Under the pieces are notes generated by a model. That model ran no database searches. It was given only the letters and a program-made list of their open reading frames with translations, and had not been told where the DNA came from. Shown here piece by piece: positions 1 to 6,756 of a stretch of 7,663 nt of DNA. The stretch is from positions 1 through 7,663 of the forward strand of contig JAFUWW010000055.1 in the NCBI GenBank assembly GCA_017471085.1. Reading direction: 5' to 3'. The stretch comes from Bacteroidales bacterium. GTDB taxonomy: Bacteria; Bacteroidota; Bacteroidia; Bacteroidales; UBA932. Positions within the stretch are counted from its first letter, which is position 1; each line of letters begins with the position of its first letter. A program made the translations under genes and the position numbers.

Positions 1-602
1 ACGGCACCAAGTTCGGCAAAACCGAAAAAGGCAACATCTGGCTGGACGCGGAGCGCACCTCCCCCTACGAGTTCTACCAGTTCTGGCTCAACGTGGCCGA
101 TGACGACGCGGAGCGCTACATCAAGATCTTCACCATGCTGGACCGCGAGACCATCGAAACCCTCATCGAGGAGCACCGCCAGGATCCCGGCCAGCGCAAG
201 CTGCAGAAGGTGCTCGCCCGCGAGGTGACCGTGATGTGCCACGGACAGGAAGCCTACGACAACGCAGTGGCCGCCAGCCAGCTGCTCTTCGGCAACGTAT
301 CGGCCGAGGTATTCCGCCAGATGGACGAGCGCACCGTCCGCGAGGTCTTCGCCAACGTGCCTTCCTTCGAGGTGGAGCGCGGCGAATTCCCCTGCAACGT
401 ACTGGACCTGCTGGCCGTGAAGACCACCATCCTCCCCTCCAAGGGCGAAGCCCGCAAGATGGTCCAGGGCGGCGGCGTCTCCCTGAACAAGGAGAAAGTG
501 ACCGACATCAATGCCGATGTCACCGAAGCCGACATCGTGAACGGACACTACATCCTGGCCCAGAAGGGAAAGAAGAACTATTTTATCATCAATATAAAGT
601 AG
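1..602 (+). CDS. tyrS: Tyrosyl-tRNA synthetase, C-terminal part (5' end outside window)
   Basis: Charges tRNA-Tyr with tyrosine in the cytoplasm (class I synthetase). The reading frame is already open at the window edge (first full codon at 3) and runs to TAG at 600-602, so about 200 C-terminal residues are visible and the Rossmann-fold N-terminal half with the HIGH motif is missing. The first visible residues, GTKFGKTEKGNIWLD, are the TyrS version of the KMSKS loop. They are followed by the TSPYEFYQFW segment typical of bacterial TyrS. The last ~70 residues (LPSKGEARKMVQGGGVSLN onward) match an S4-type RNA-binding domain and end in GKKNYFIINIK. A GTG at 93 is an internal valine, not a start. 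rbfA follows after a 30-base gap occupied by a palindromic repeat. Assignment is by recognition of these family motifs. Confidence 0.97.
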   Translation, partial: GTKFGKTEKGNIWLDAERTSPYEFYQFWLNVADDDAERYIKIFTMLDRETIETLIEEHRQDPGQRKLQKVLAREVTVMCHGQEAYDNAVAASQLLFGNVSAEVFRQMDERTVREVFANVPSFEVERGEFPCNVLDLLAVKTTILPSKGEARKMVQGGGVSLNKEKVTDINADVTEADIVNGHYILAQKGKKNYFIINIK

Positions 603-629
603 AGATTCCCGGTCAGGCCGGGAATGACG
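603..629 (+). repeat. Dispersed palindromic repeat, copy 1
   Basis: An 8-bp perfect inverted repeat (ATTCCCGG at 605-612 and CCGGGAAT at 618-625, loop TCAGG) with a flanking AG and a trailing GACG. The same 27 bases occur without change at 4149-4175, and a diverged copy lies at 5298-5320, all in the same orientation. Here it fills the gap between tyrS and rbfA. It resembles the class of small GTCATTCCCG-type palindromes scattered in many bacterial genomes. Its ATG (624-626) is in frame with rbfA and could be miscalled as its start. Confidence 0.85.
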
Positions 630-632
630 AAT

Positions 633-980
633 ATGGAAAAACAAGCTAGCACAAGGCAGCTGAAAGTTGCGCGTGAAATCCAGAAGGACCTGGCGGAAAT
701 CATCAGGGCCAAGGGAATGGCGGCTTTCGGGGGCGCCCTCCTCACGGTGAGCGAAGTGCGCGTGAGCCCGGACCTCTCCGTGGCCAAGGTGTTCGTGAGC
801 ATCTTCCCGTCCGAGAAGCAGGGCCCCGTGATGCAGCTCCTGGAAGAGAACAACCGGGCGCTCCGCGGAGAGCTGGGCCGCGTGGTGGCCAAGCAGTTCC
901 GGATCGTCCCGGAACTGAATTTCCTCCTGGACACTTCCCTGGATTACGCAGAGCACATCGACGAGCTGCTGAAAAAGTAA
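633..980 (+). CDS. rbfA: Ribosome-binding factor A
   Basis: Assists late maturation of the 30S subunit by binding near the 5' helix of 16S rRNA; cytoplasmic, with a KH-like fold. The protein is 115 residues from the ATG at 633, the normal RbfA length. Family features are an N-terminal helix (RQLKVAREIQKDLAEII), the strand segment LLTVSEVRVSPDLSVAKVFVS, and the C-terminal RIVPELNFLLDTSLDYAEHIDELLKK. An in-frame ATG lies at 624 inside a palindromic repeat. I prefer 633 because the earlier codon belongs to the repeat and adds only three residues, but this is not proven. The stop (978-980) is followed by one base and then the ATG of the next gene, so translation of the two is probably coupled. 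No separate promoter is visible in the 30-base gap from tyrS, so readthrough from tyrS is likely. Confidence 0.95.
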   Translation: MEKQASTRQLKVAREIQKDLAEIIRAKGMAAFGGALLTVSEVRVSPDLSVAKVFVSIFPSEKQGPVMQLLEENNRALRGELGRVVAKQFRIVPELNFLLDTSLDYAEHIDELLKK

Positions 981-981
981 C

Positions 982-2172
982 ATGTACCTGCCGCTGAAAT
1001 TCGCCGTCCGTTACCTGTTCGCCCGGAAATCGTACAATGTCATCAACATGATTTCGGGCATCGGAGTCGCAGGCATGGCGGTAGGCACGGCGGCACTCAT
1101 CATCATCCTTTCCGTCTTCAACGGATTCAACCGCCTGGTAGAGGACAACTTGTCGGACCTCCACGCAGACCTGGTGGTGAAACCCGTACACGGCAAGGTT
1201 TTCATTCCCGATTCCTCCGTCTTCGCCTGGGCCTATGACCAGAAGGAAATCAAGTCCATGTCCAGCGTCCTGGAAGACCAGGTCTTCCTTTCCTACGAAG
1301 GGAAGCAGAGCCTGGCGCGCGTGAAAGGCCTGGACGCCGTGGCGGAAGAGGAATCGCTCCTGCAGGAACACATCGTGGACGGAGAATGGCAGCTGCACAA
1401 AGGCGACTTGCCGATGGCGGTGGTAGGCGCCGGCCTGGCCTATAACCTGTCGCTGAGCCCGCGGTTCGTATCGGCCCTGGAAATCCATTATCCCTCGCGC
1501 ACGGAAGAGGTTTCGGTGGCCAATCCGGCCGCCTCGCTCCGCACCGTCCGCATGCGTCCTTCCGCCATTTTCTCCATCAACAGCGACGTGGACGCCGCCC
1601 TGGCGGTGGTTCCCATCGAGTCCATGCGGGAACTGCTGGAATACCCCGACGAAGTCTCCTCCGTCGAAATATGGGTGGAGGAAGGGGCCGCCAAGCACCT
1701 GCAAAAAGCCCTTCAGGAGCGGCTGGGAACCGATTTCCAGGTATTGGACCGCTTCCAGCAGGAAGAATCCCTCTACCGGATGATGCGCTACGAAAAACTG
1801 GCCATCTACCTCATACTGGTATTCGTGGTCATCATCGTCGCCTTCAATATCTACAGCGCCCTCAAGATGCTGGTCATCGAGAAGCAGGGCGACATGGCCA
1901 CCCTCCGCTCGATGGGGGCCGATGATTCCCTCCTCCGCCGCATCTTCCTGTGGGAAGGCTGGCTGGTTTCGCTGCTGGGCATGGCCATCGGCCTGGTCCT
2001 CGGCATTGCGATCGTCTGTCTGCAGGCGCGCTACGGGCTGGTGACCATGCCGGGCAACTTCATCGTCCAGGCCTATCCGGTGGTGCTCAAGGCGTCCGAC
2101 ATCCTCTGGACGGTCGTCGGGGTGGCCGGCACCGGATTCCTGATGGCCCTGATTCCCTCCCGGAAAATATGA
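982..2172 (+). CDS. LolC/LolE-like ABC transporter permease (FtsX/MacB type)
   Basis: Inner-membrane permease of the LolCDE family, which extracts lipoproteins for transfer to the outer membrane; 396 residues. The N-terminus (LKFAVRYLFARKSYNVINMISGIGVAGMA..., residues 6-45) is the conserved first membrane segment with the LSVFNGF motif. Residues ~50-270 form the periplasmic MacB-like domain. Three further hydrophobic segments (about 272-296, 325-347, 370-391) make up the FtsX domain, and VIEKQGDMATLRSMGA (298-313) is the typical coupling-helix region. The protein stops at PSRKI, without the basic tail seen in many proteobacterial homologues. The stop codon overlaps the next ATG (ATGA). No LolD-type ATPase is present: the ATPase downstream is of FecE/BtuD type, so the partner must be encoded elsewhere. 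LolC versus LolE cannot be resolved, and a general FtsX-family exporter remains possible. Confidence 0.9.
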   Translation: MYLPLKFAVRYLFARKSYNVINMISGIGVAGMAVGTAALIIILSVFNGFNRLVEDNLSDLHADLVVKPVHGKVFIPDSSVFAWAYDQKEIKSMSSVLEDQVFLSYEGKQSLARVKGLDAVAEEESLLQEHIVDGEWQLHKGDLPMAVVGAGLAYNLSLSPRFVSALEIHYPSRTEEVSVANPAASLRTVRMRPSAIFSINSDVDAALAVVPIESMRELLEYPDEVSSVEIWVEEGAAKHLQKALQERLGTDFQVLDRFQQEESLYRMMRYEKLAIYLILVFVVIIVAFNIYSALKMLVIEKQGDMATLRSMGADDSLLRRIFLWEGWLVSLLGMAIGLVLGIAIVCLQARYGLVTMPGNFIVQAYPVVLKASDILWTVVGVAGTGFLMALIPSRKI

Positions 2173-3137
2173 GTTCCGGCCTTCATACAGGGCTCCGGAA
2201 AAACGAGGGCGGTTTTTTATGTTTTATCGGGCTCCTTGTGCTGCTATGCACCCTTGACCTGCTCACCGGAAACGGGCTGGGTGTCGCGCACGGGGCTGTT
2301 TTCTGGAAACTGCGGCTTCCGCGGATGCTCACCGCCCTGGTGGCAGGAGCGGCGCTGGCCCTTTCCGGAGCCCAGATGCAGGCCATCTTCCGCAATCCGC
2401 TGGCCGATCCGCACATCATGGGCGTGAGCGGCGGCGCCGGACTGGGCGCTGCGCTGGTCTCCCTCGCCATCGGCACCACGGCGCCCTGGTTTTCGGGGGC
2501 AAGCATGGCCGCTGCGGCGTTTGCGGGGGCGTTTCTCACATCGGCCCTCATTGTGGGGCTCTCCTCCAGGCTCAACACCGCCACCCTGCTCATTTTCGGG
2601 GTCATGCTGGGATTCATTTTCAGCGCCGTCAGTTCCATCCTGCAGTATTCGGCCGGTGAAGAGAGCCTGAAACTGTTCTACAGCTGGATGGCTGGCAGTT
2701 TTTCCGGCACCCGGTATCTGGAGCTGGGCATCATGGCAGCGGCGCTGGCCGTGGGGCTGTACCTGGCCATTCTCAATGGGAAAGGGCTGGATATCATCCT
2801 GTTCGGCGACAATTACGCCGCCTTTTCCGGAGCCTCCGTCCGGCGCCTCCGCGTGCTTTCCATGCTTTCGGCCAGCCTCATGACAGGCGCGGTGACGGCT
2901 TTCTGCGGCCCTGTCGGCTTCGTGGGAATCGTGGCGCCGCACCTGGCCCGGCGGGTGCTGGGGACATCGGCCCACAGGAGTGTCCTTCCCGGAGCCATCC
3001 TCTGCGGCATGTGCCTGAGCCTCGTGGCCGATATCCTGGCCAACCTGTGGCCCGTACCGCTCCCCGTAGGCAGCACCATGGCCCTCGTGGGCATCCCTTT
3101 GATCGGCATGTATCTGCTGTATGGAAATAAACATTGA
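2169..3137 (+). CDS. FecCD/BtuC-type ABC transporter permease for a metal chelate
   Basis: Membrane subunit of a type II importer for iron-siderophore, heme or cobalamin; 322 residues, the usual length, and very hydrophobic throughout (about 10 membrane segments expected). Signature stretches are FWKLRLPRMLTALVAGAALA (45-64), LSGAQMQAIFRNPLADP (65-81) with HIMGVSGGAGLGA after it, and near the C-terminus GPVGFVGIVAPHLARR (247-262) and PVPLPVGSTMALVGIP. The ATG at 2169 overlaps the permease stop upstream by four bases. It gives an N-terminus of 15 residues before the first hydrophobic helix, and no other in-frame ATG precedes the conserved region. The stop lies 17 bases inside the following ATPase gene, so the two are probably translationally coupled. 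No periplasmic binding protein or TonB-dependent receptor gene is in the window, so the substrate cannot be fixed. Confidence 0.95.
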   Translation: MSSGLHTGLRKNEGGFLCFIGLLVLLCTLDLLTGNGLGVAHGAVFWKLRLPRMLTALVAGAALALSGAQMQAIFRNPLADPHIMGVSGGAGLGAALVSLAIGTTAPWFSGASMAAAAFAGAFLTSALIVGLSSRLNTATLLIFGVMLGFIFSAVSSILQYSAGEESLKLFYSWMAGSFSGTRYLELGIMAAALAVGLYLAILNGKGLDIILFGDNYAAFSGASVRRLRVLSMLSASLMTGAVTAFCGPVGFVGIVAPHLARRVLGTSAHRSVLPGAILCGMCLSLVADILANLWPVPLPVGSTMALVGIPLIGMYLLYGNKH

Positions 3138-3762
3138 TCATATCGGATACGGCACCCGCGTGCTGGCCAGGGACATCGCCTTCACGGTGGCCCCGGGCGA
3201 ATGCCTGCTGCTTGCCGGCTCCAACGGCTGCGGAAAAACCACCCTGCTCAAGGCCTTGGCCCGTGAAAAAGGCAGCGTGCTCATCCCCACCGGCATTCCC
3301 AAGGTGAAAGGGTTCTCCGTGCGGGCATTCATCCGCACAGGCTGCTACAAAGAAAGCAACTGGGCCGGCAAACTGCGGGCCGATGCCGAAGAACGCCTGG
3401 AAGAAGCGCTGGAACTGCTGCAACTCAAGTCTCTGGCCGACAGGGACATCGCCACCCTCAGCGACGGCGAGTTCCAGAAAGCCTGCATTGCGGTGGGGCT
3501 TACCCGGCAAGCCTCGCTGCTCCTGATGGACGAACCCACCGCCTTCCTGGACGTGGAGAACCGCCTCATGGTGCTGCGGGCTCTCCGTGAGGTGGCGGAG
3601 GCTGCCCGCACCGCCGTCATCTTCTCCTCCCACGACCTGCAGGACTCCTTGCAAGCCGCTCATCGCGTGCTGGCCTTCGCCCCGGGCGGACGCTTCCTGG
3701 TCTCCGGAAGCAACGACCGCGAAGCCGTCCTCACCGAGGCGTTTCCATCGGCCCGGCTCTAA
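3121..3762 (+). CDS. FecE/BtuD-type ABC transporter ATPase with an altered Q-loop
   Basis: ATP-binding subunit paired with the upstream FecCD-type permease; cytoplasmic face of the inner membrane. It has 213 residues, shorter than the ~250-265 usual for this group. Visible motifs: Walker A GSNGCGKT (33-40), signature LSDGE (113-117, canonical LSGGQ/E), Walker B LLLMDEP (133-139), D-loop FLD (142-144) and switch histidine H171 in SSHD. The Q-loop is unusual. After Walker A the chain goes almost directly to SVLIPTGIPKVKGFSVRAF, so about 20-25 residues of the antiparallel beta region are missing and T57 lies where the family normally has the glutamine of a YxPQ-like motif. The C-terminal region beyond the H-loop is also short. 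The ATG at 3121 overlaps the permease by 17 bases and gives a standard N-terminal strand. The last gene of the operon; a hairpin follows directly. Confidence 0.93.
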   Translation: MEINIDHIGYGTRVLARDIAFTVAPGECLLLAGSNGCGKTTLLKALAREKGSVLIPTGIPKVKGFSVRAFIRTGCYKESNWAGKLRADAEERLEEALELLQLKSLADRDIATLSDGEFQKACIAVGLTRQASLLLMDEPTAFLDVENRLMVLRALREVAEAARTAVIFSSHDLQDSLQAAHRVLAFAPGGRFLVSGSNDREAVLTEAFPSARL

Positions 3763-3795
3763 AAAAACATCCGGCCCTCCTCTCGGGAGACCGGA
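3761..3795 (-). terminator. Hairpin with U-tract between convergent genes
   Basis: TCCGG (3770-3774) pairs with CCGGA (3791-3795), and CTCC (3777-3780) pairs with GGAG (3786-3789), with a small internal bulge and a TCTCG loop. On the minus strand the hairpin is followed by a run of seven T (complement of A 3761-3767), so it fits an intrinsic terminator for rpmE2. On the plus strand the hairpin starts 7 bases after the ATPase stop but is followed only by ACAACCTTTT, so it may terminate that operon less efficiently. Confidence 0.72.
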
Positions 3796-3819
3796 CGTAC
3801 AACCTTTTGGCCCAAGAAC

Positions 3820-4071
3820 TTATTTCTTGCGGCTCTTGTATCTCTGATAGAACATATCCACGCGACCGGCGGTATCAACCAGCTTCACCTTGCCCGTATA
3901 GAACGGATGGGAAGTGTTGGAAATTTCCAGTTTCACCAGCGGATACTCGACGCCTTCCACCTCGAGGGTCTCTTTGGAAGGGGCGCAGGAACGCGTGATG
4001 AACACGGTGTCGTTTGACATATCCTTGAAAGCTACAAGACGGTAGGTTTCGGGATGGATTCCTTTCTTCAT
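3820..4071 (-). CDS. rpmE2: 50S ribosomal protein L31 type B
   Basis: Ribosomal protein bL31, 83 residues, part of the large subunit at the subunit interface. The start is set by MKKGIHPETYRLVAFKDMSN, the conserved N-terminus of type B L31. An upstream in-frame ATG at 4098 would add nine residues (MLTIIFYVK) unlike the family and lies within the leader. Conserved EYPLVKLEISNTSHPFYTGK and the C-terminal DTAGRVDMFYQRY are clear. It has one cysteine only, without the CxxC pairs of the zinc-binding type A form, so it should not need zinc. Type B paralogues are often induced under zinc limitation in other bacteria. Whether a type A copy exists elsewhere cannot be seen here. It has its own promoter and a palindromic leader, and ends at the shared hairpin. 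Confidence 0.96.
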   Translation of the reverse strand: MKKGIHPETYRLVAFKDMSNDTVFITRSCAPSKETLEVEGVEYPLVKLEISNTSHPFYTGKVKLVDTAGRVDMFYQRYKSRKK

Positions 4072-4100
4072 TTTTACGTAAAATATAATTGTTAACAATT
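4072..4100 (-). promoter_or_regulatory. Two adjacent perfect palindromes in the rpmE2 leader
   Basis: Directly upstream of the rpmE2 ATG lie two perfect palindromes separated by three bases: TTTTACGTAAAA at 4072-4083 and AATTGTTAACAATT at 4087-4100. They lie between the predicted transcription start (about 4100-4103) and the start codon. Either could be a dimeric-repressor operator or fold in the mRNA over the ribosome-binding region. The sequence symmetry is certain; a regulatory role is inference. Confidence 0.45.
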
Positions 4101-4108
4101 TTGGACCG

Positions 4109-4140
4109 CAAAGGTAGTAATTTGCAGGAACATTTCCAAA
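4109..4140 (-). promoter_or_regulatory. Bacteroidota-type promoter of rpmE2
   Basis: On the minus strand TACCTTTG (4109-4116) matches the TAnnTTTG -7 element of the primary Bacteroidota sigma factor, and TTTG (4137-4140) lies 20 bases upstream as the -33 element. Transcription would start just upstream of the leader palindromes, giving a 5' leader of about 30 bases. Confidence 0.8.
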
Positions 4141-4148
4141 TCTTTTTT

Positions 4149-4175
4149 AGATTCCCGGTCAGGCCGGGAATGACG
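4149..4175 (+). repeat. Dispersed palindromic repeat, copy 2
   Basis: Identical over 27 bases to the copy at 603-629. It lies between the 3' end of the DUF1343 gene and the rpmE2 promoter. The hairpin is not followed by a T-tract on either strand, so it is not a canonical intrinsic terminator. Confidence 0.87.
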
Positions 4176-4196
4176 GGAAGAACAGGCCGGGCCGTC

Positions 4197-4218
4197 ATGG
4201 CCGGCGGCGACCGGCCAT
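4197..4218 (-). other. GC-rich hairpin directly after the DUF1343 stop
   Basis: ATGGCCGG (4197-4204) and CCGGCCAT (4211-4218) form an 8-bp perfect stem with a 6-base loop, one base beyond the stop codon of the minus-strand gene. No T-run follows, so it is better read as a possible mRNA 3'-end stabiliser or a weak terminator, perhaps acting together with the palindrome at 4149-4175. Confidence 0.45.
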
Positions 4219-4219
4219 C

Positions 4220-5287
4220 TTATTTCATTCTGTACGGCTGGTCTTCGTACAGGATGTAGCGCTTGGCCTTCCTGATCCACTTCTGTTCTTCCAGTTTCAC
4301 ATGCTCCTGCACCACGTCGAAGGTGATGGACTGCTTCAGGTAGGCTTCCAGGACCGGGTCGGCCAGCTTGGTCCAGAAGGCGGGGTCGAACTCGAAGGCC
4401 GAATAGTGCTCGGTGAACCAGCGCATCAAGTGCAGCGTATGCAGCAGGCTGTGGTAGTCCTCCCCCGGCACCAGCATGATCTGGAAGCCGAAGCACCGCT
4501 CCCCGGCGTAACGCCCGGCCGAAGGCGTGAAGGAGCAAGGACGGAGCAGCGCCCCGGGAGCCTGCGGAAGTTCTTGCGGATGAATGGGTTTCACAAAAGG
4601 AGCGCCGATATACTCGTACGGACGTGCCGTGCCGATACCAGGCGTGATGGTAGTATTGTTCCACAGTCCCCCGCCGCTGTACAGGTACGAACTGAACAGT
4701 CCCGGGATATCCGAGGCCGGTGCGATGGTCCAGGGCATCAGCTGCCGAACGGAGTCCGTTGCCCGGGCCGATATCACATGGATGGGGAATTTGGCCCCGA
4801 TTTCCGAGGCATACAGATTCACCAGCTCGCCCAGCGTAAGGCCGTGCCGGTGCGCCACCTTGGGGACGAACATTTCCCCGGCCACCGAAGGGATGCTTCC
4901 CTCCACCACCCTGCCGGAAGGGTTGATATGGTCCACGATATACAGCGAGGGCGATTCATCTCCCAGGAGCTTGAGCATCTCCATGAGCTGCATCACGTCC
5001 TTGGTGTAGTTGAAATACCGCACGCCCACGTCCTGGATCTCCACCACCACGGCATTGAGACCCCTGAGAAGATCGGCCTCGAAGGCGATATGGTTGGTCC
5101 CCGGGGTAAGTTCCGCCTCCCGCGGGTTGAACACAGTCACCAGGTTCTTCCTTTCCCGGAAGATATCGTACATCCACCGGCCTTTGGCCGTGTCCCAGCA
5201 GTTCTGCGTGCAGAAACAGCCCACCTTACCGTAGAGCAGGGCTTTGTCGGGCTGGTCCTCCAGCGGGGTGGTCCGGAATGAAAACAT
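4220..5287 (-). CDS. DUF1343 (NamZ/GH171-like) protein, divergent, no signal peptide
   Basis: Related to the DUF1343 family, whose characterised member NamZ is an exo-beta-N-acetylmuramidase acting on peptidoglycan fragments; 355 residues from the ATG at 5287. Family-like blocks: VVVEIQDVGVRYFNYTKDVM (80-99), LYIVDHINPSGRVVEG (115-130), HRHGLTLGELVNLY (147-159), MPWTIAPASDIPG (184-196), GIGTARPYEYIGAP (217-230) and LRPCSFTPSAGRYAG. Two segments diverge. The usual PEHG-like motif after the second strand is here FNPREAEL (53-60), and the usual EGTNLSEGRGTT-like loop is LWNNTTITPGIGTA. Activity is therefore uncertain. An earlier ATG at 5317 lies in a palindromic repeat and adds ten residues; 5287 is preferred. 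Neither start gives a signal peptide, which suggests a cytoplasmic protein, unlike secreted NamZ. It follows glmM by 35 bases on the same strand, probably co-transcribed. Confidence 0.85.
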   Translation of the reverse strand: MFSFRTTPLEDQPDKALLYGKVGCFCTQNCWDTAKGRWMYDIFRERKNLVTVFNPREAELTPGTNHIAFEADLLRGLNAVVVEIQDVGVRYFNYTKDVMQLMEMLKLLGDESPSLYIVDHINPSGRVVEGSIPSVAGEMFVPKVAHRHGLTLGELVNLYASEIGAKFPIHVISARATDSVRQLMPWTIAPASDIPGLFSSYLYSGGGLWNNTTITPGIGTARPYEYIGAPFVKPIHPQELPQAPGALLRPCSFTPSAGRYAGERCFGFQIMLVPGEDYHSLLHTLHLMRWFTEHYSAFEFDPAFWTKLADPVLEAYLKQSITFDVVQEHVKLEEQKWIRKAKRYILYEDQPYRMK

Positions 5288-5297
5288 AGGCAAAAAG

Positions 5298-5320
5298 GCC
5301 CGGTCAGTGCCGGGCATGAC
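5298..5320 (+). repeat. Dispersed palindromic repeat, copy 3 (diverged)
   Basis: GCCCGG (5298-5303) and CCGGGC (5310-5315) form the stem around a TCAGTG loop, followed by ATGAC. It has the same layout and orientation as the copies at 603 and 4149 but with compensatory changes at the outer stem. It fills the glmM-DUF1343 gap and contains the alternative ATG (5317) of the DUF1343 gene. Confidence 0.7.
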
Positions 5321-5322
5321 AG

Positions 5323-6735
5323 TTATCCAATAATCTTTTCAGCCACTTTAATCACTTCATTGCCAAGAGCTTCCGCCTCCTCCATCGTCCCGGCCTCCGA
5401 GTAGATGCGGATGATGGGTTCGGTATTGGACTTGCGCAGGTGCACCCACTGCTTCCTGGCTTCGAAGATGATTTTCACGCCGTCGATGTCGTTGATTTCT
5501 TCCTTGGCGTAGATCTTCTTGAGTTCGCCCAGGATCTTGTCGATGAGGGCGCCGTCGCTGAGCTGGATCTTGTTCTTGGCGATGAAATACTGCGGATAGG
5601 TCTTCTTGAGTTCGCTCACCTTCAGGCCCTTGTGGGCGAGATTGCTCAGGAACAGGGCCACGCCCACCATGGCGTCGCGGCCTGCATGGATGGCAGGATA
5701 GATGACCCCGCCGTTGCCTTCTCCGCCGATGAGGGCGTCCACTTCGTGCATTTTGGTGGTCACATTCACCTCACCCACAGCCGCAGCATAGTACTTGCCG
5801 CCGTGGGCCTCGGTCACGTCGCGGAGGGCGCGGGTGGAAGAGAGGTTGGAAACGGTGGCGATGGGTTTTCCCTCTTTTTCCGCCAGGGAACAGAGGTAAT
5901 CGGCCACGCTCACGAGGGTATATTCCTCCACGAAAGGTTCGCCGTTCTCGCAGATGAAGGCCAGACGGTCCACGTCCGGGTCTACCGAAACGCCCAGGTC
6001 GGCCTTTTCTTTCACCACGGTCTGGCAAAGGTCCACGAGATTCGCGGGCAGCGGCTCCGGATTGTGGGCAAAGTCGCCCGTCGGATTGCAGTTAAGGCCG
6101 ATGCACTTGACTCCGAGACGCTTGAGCAGGCGCGGCATGATGATGCCGCCCACCGAATTGACGGCATCCACCACCACTGTGAAGTGCGCACCCTTGATGG
6201 CCTGCACATCCACGGCCGGAAGGGCCAGGACGGCGTCCAGATGACGGTCCGTGAAATCTTCCTCCTCGATGGTGCCCAGCCGGTCCACCTCCGCGAAGCA
6301 GAAATCTTCTTTCTCCGCCAGGTCCAGAACGGCCTGTCCTTCTGCGGCAGTGAGGAATTCGCCCTTGTCGTTCAGGAGCTTGAGGGCGTTCCACTGACGG
6401 GGATTGTGGCTGGCCGTGAGGATGATGCCGCCGTCGGCCCGGGCAAAGAGGACGGCCATTTCCGTGGTGGGAGTGGAAGCGAAGCCGCACTTGACCACGT
6501 CGATGCCGCAGCCCACGAGGGTGCCCACCACCAACTGCTCCACCATGTCGCCCGACATGCGGGCATCCTTGCCCACGACCACTTTGTACCTTGCGCCGTT
6601 GGGCTGAGGCTTGCGGGAAGGCAGCGTAGCCGCATAGGCTGCGGTGAACTTGACGATATCTACAGGGGTGAGGGCGCCGCCGGGCGCTCCGCCGATGGTT
6701 CCCCGGATGCCGGAGATGGATTTGATCAGAGTCAT
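5323..6735 (-). CDS. glmM: Phosphoglucosamine mutase (alpha-D-phosphohexomutase family)
   Basis: Predicted to convert glucosamine-6-phosphate to glucosamine-1-phosphate in the cytoplasm, the step before UDP-GlcNAc synthesis for peptidoglycan and LPS. It has 470 residues, close to the family length. The N-terminal SISGIRGTIGG (6-16) is the typical substrate-domain opening. Catalytic serine S109 lies in TASHNP (107-112), the Mg-binding loop is DPDVDR (252-257), the sugar-recognition loop is GGEGNGG (337-343), and the C-terminal phosphate-binding loop is RKSNTEPIIRIY (434-445), where GlmM more often has RxSGTEP. Other phosphohexomutases (phosphomannomutase/phosphoglucomutase) share these motifs. 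GlmM is preferred from overall resemblance and the GEGNGG loop, but substrate is not proven. The ATG at 6735 lies ~20 bases downstream of a TAnnTTTG element. The DUF1343 gene follows in the same direction. Confidence 0.9.
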   Translation of the reverse strand: MTLIKSISGIRGTIGGAPGGALTPVDIVKFTAAYAATLPSRKPQPNGARYKVVVGKDARMSGDMVEQLVVGTLVGCGIDVVKCGFASTPTTEMAVLFARADGGIILTASHNPRQWNALKLLNDKGEFLTAAEGQAVLDLAEKEDFCFAEVDRLGTIEEEDFTDRHLDAVLALPAVDVQAIKGAHFTVVVDAVNSVGGIIMPRLLKRLGVKCIGLNCNPTGDFAHNPEPLPANLVDLCQTVVKEKADLGVSVDPDVDRLAFICENGEPFVEEYTLVSVADYLCSLAEKEGKPIATVSNLSSTRALRDVTEAHGGKYYAAAVGEVNVTTKMHEVDALIGGEGNGGVIYPAIHAGRDAMVGVALFLSNLAHKGLKVSELKKTYPQYFIAKNKIQLSDGALIDKILGELKKIYAKEEINDIDGVKIIFEARKQWVHLRKSNTEPIIRIYSEAGTMEEAEALGNEVIKVAEKIIG

Positions 6736-6756
6736 AATCTTTCAGGTTTAAGTGCA

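Noticed and set aside
2140..2175. Frameshift truncating the Lol-type permease
   Set aside because: The third membrane helix is complete and the stop overlaps the next start in a normal ATGA junction, so a short natural C-terminus is more likely.
4149..4218. Intrinsic terminator for the glmM-DUF1343 transcript
   Set aside because: Two good hairpins are present, but neither is followed by a T-run on the minus strand, so I list them as a hairpin and a repeat only.
4301..5281. Long plus-strand open frame opposite the DUF1343 gene
   Set aside because: It is a shadow of the DUF1343 gene, which shows consistent family motifs on the other strand.
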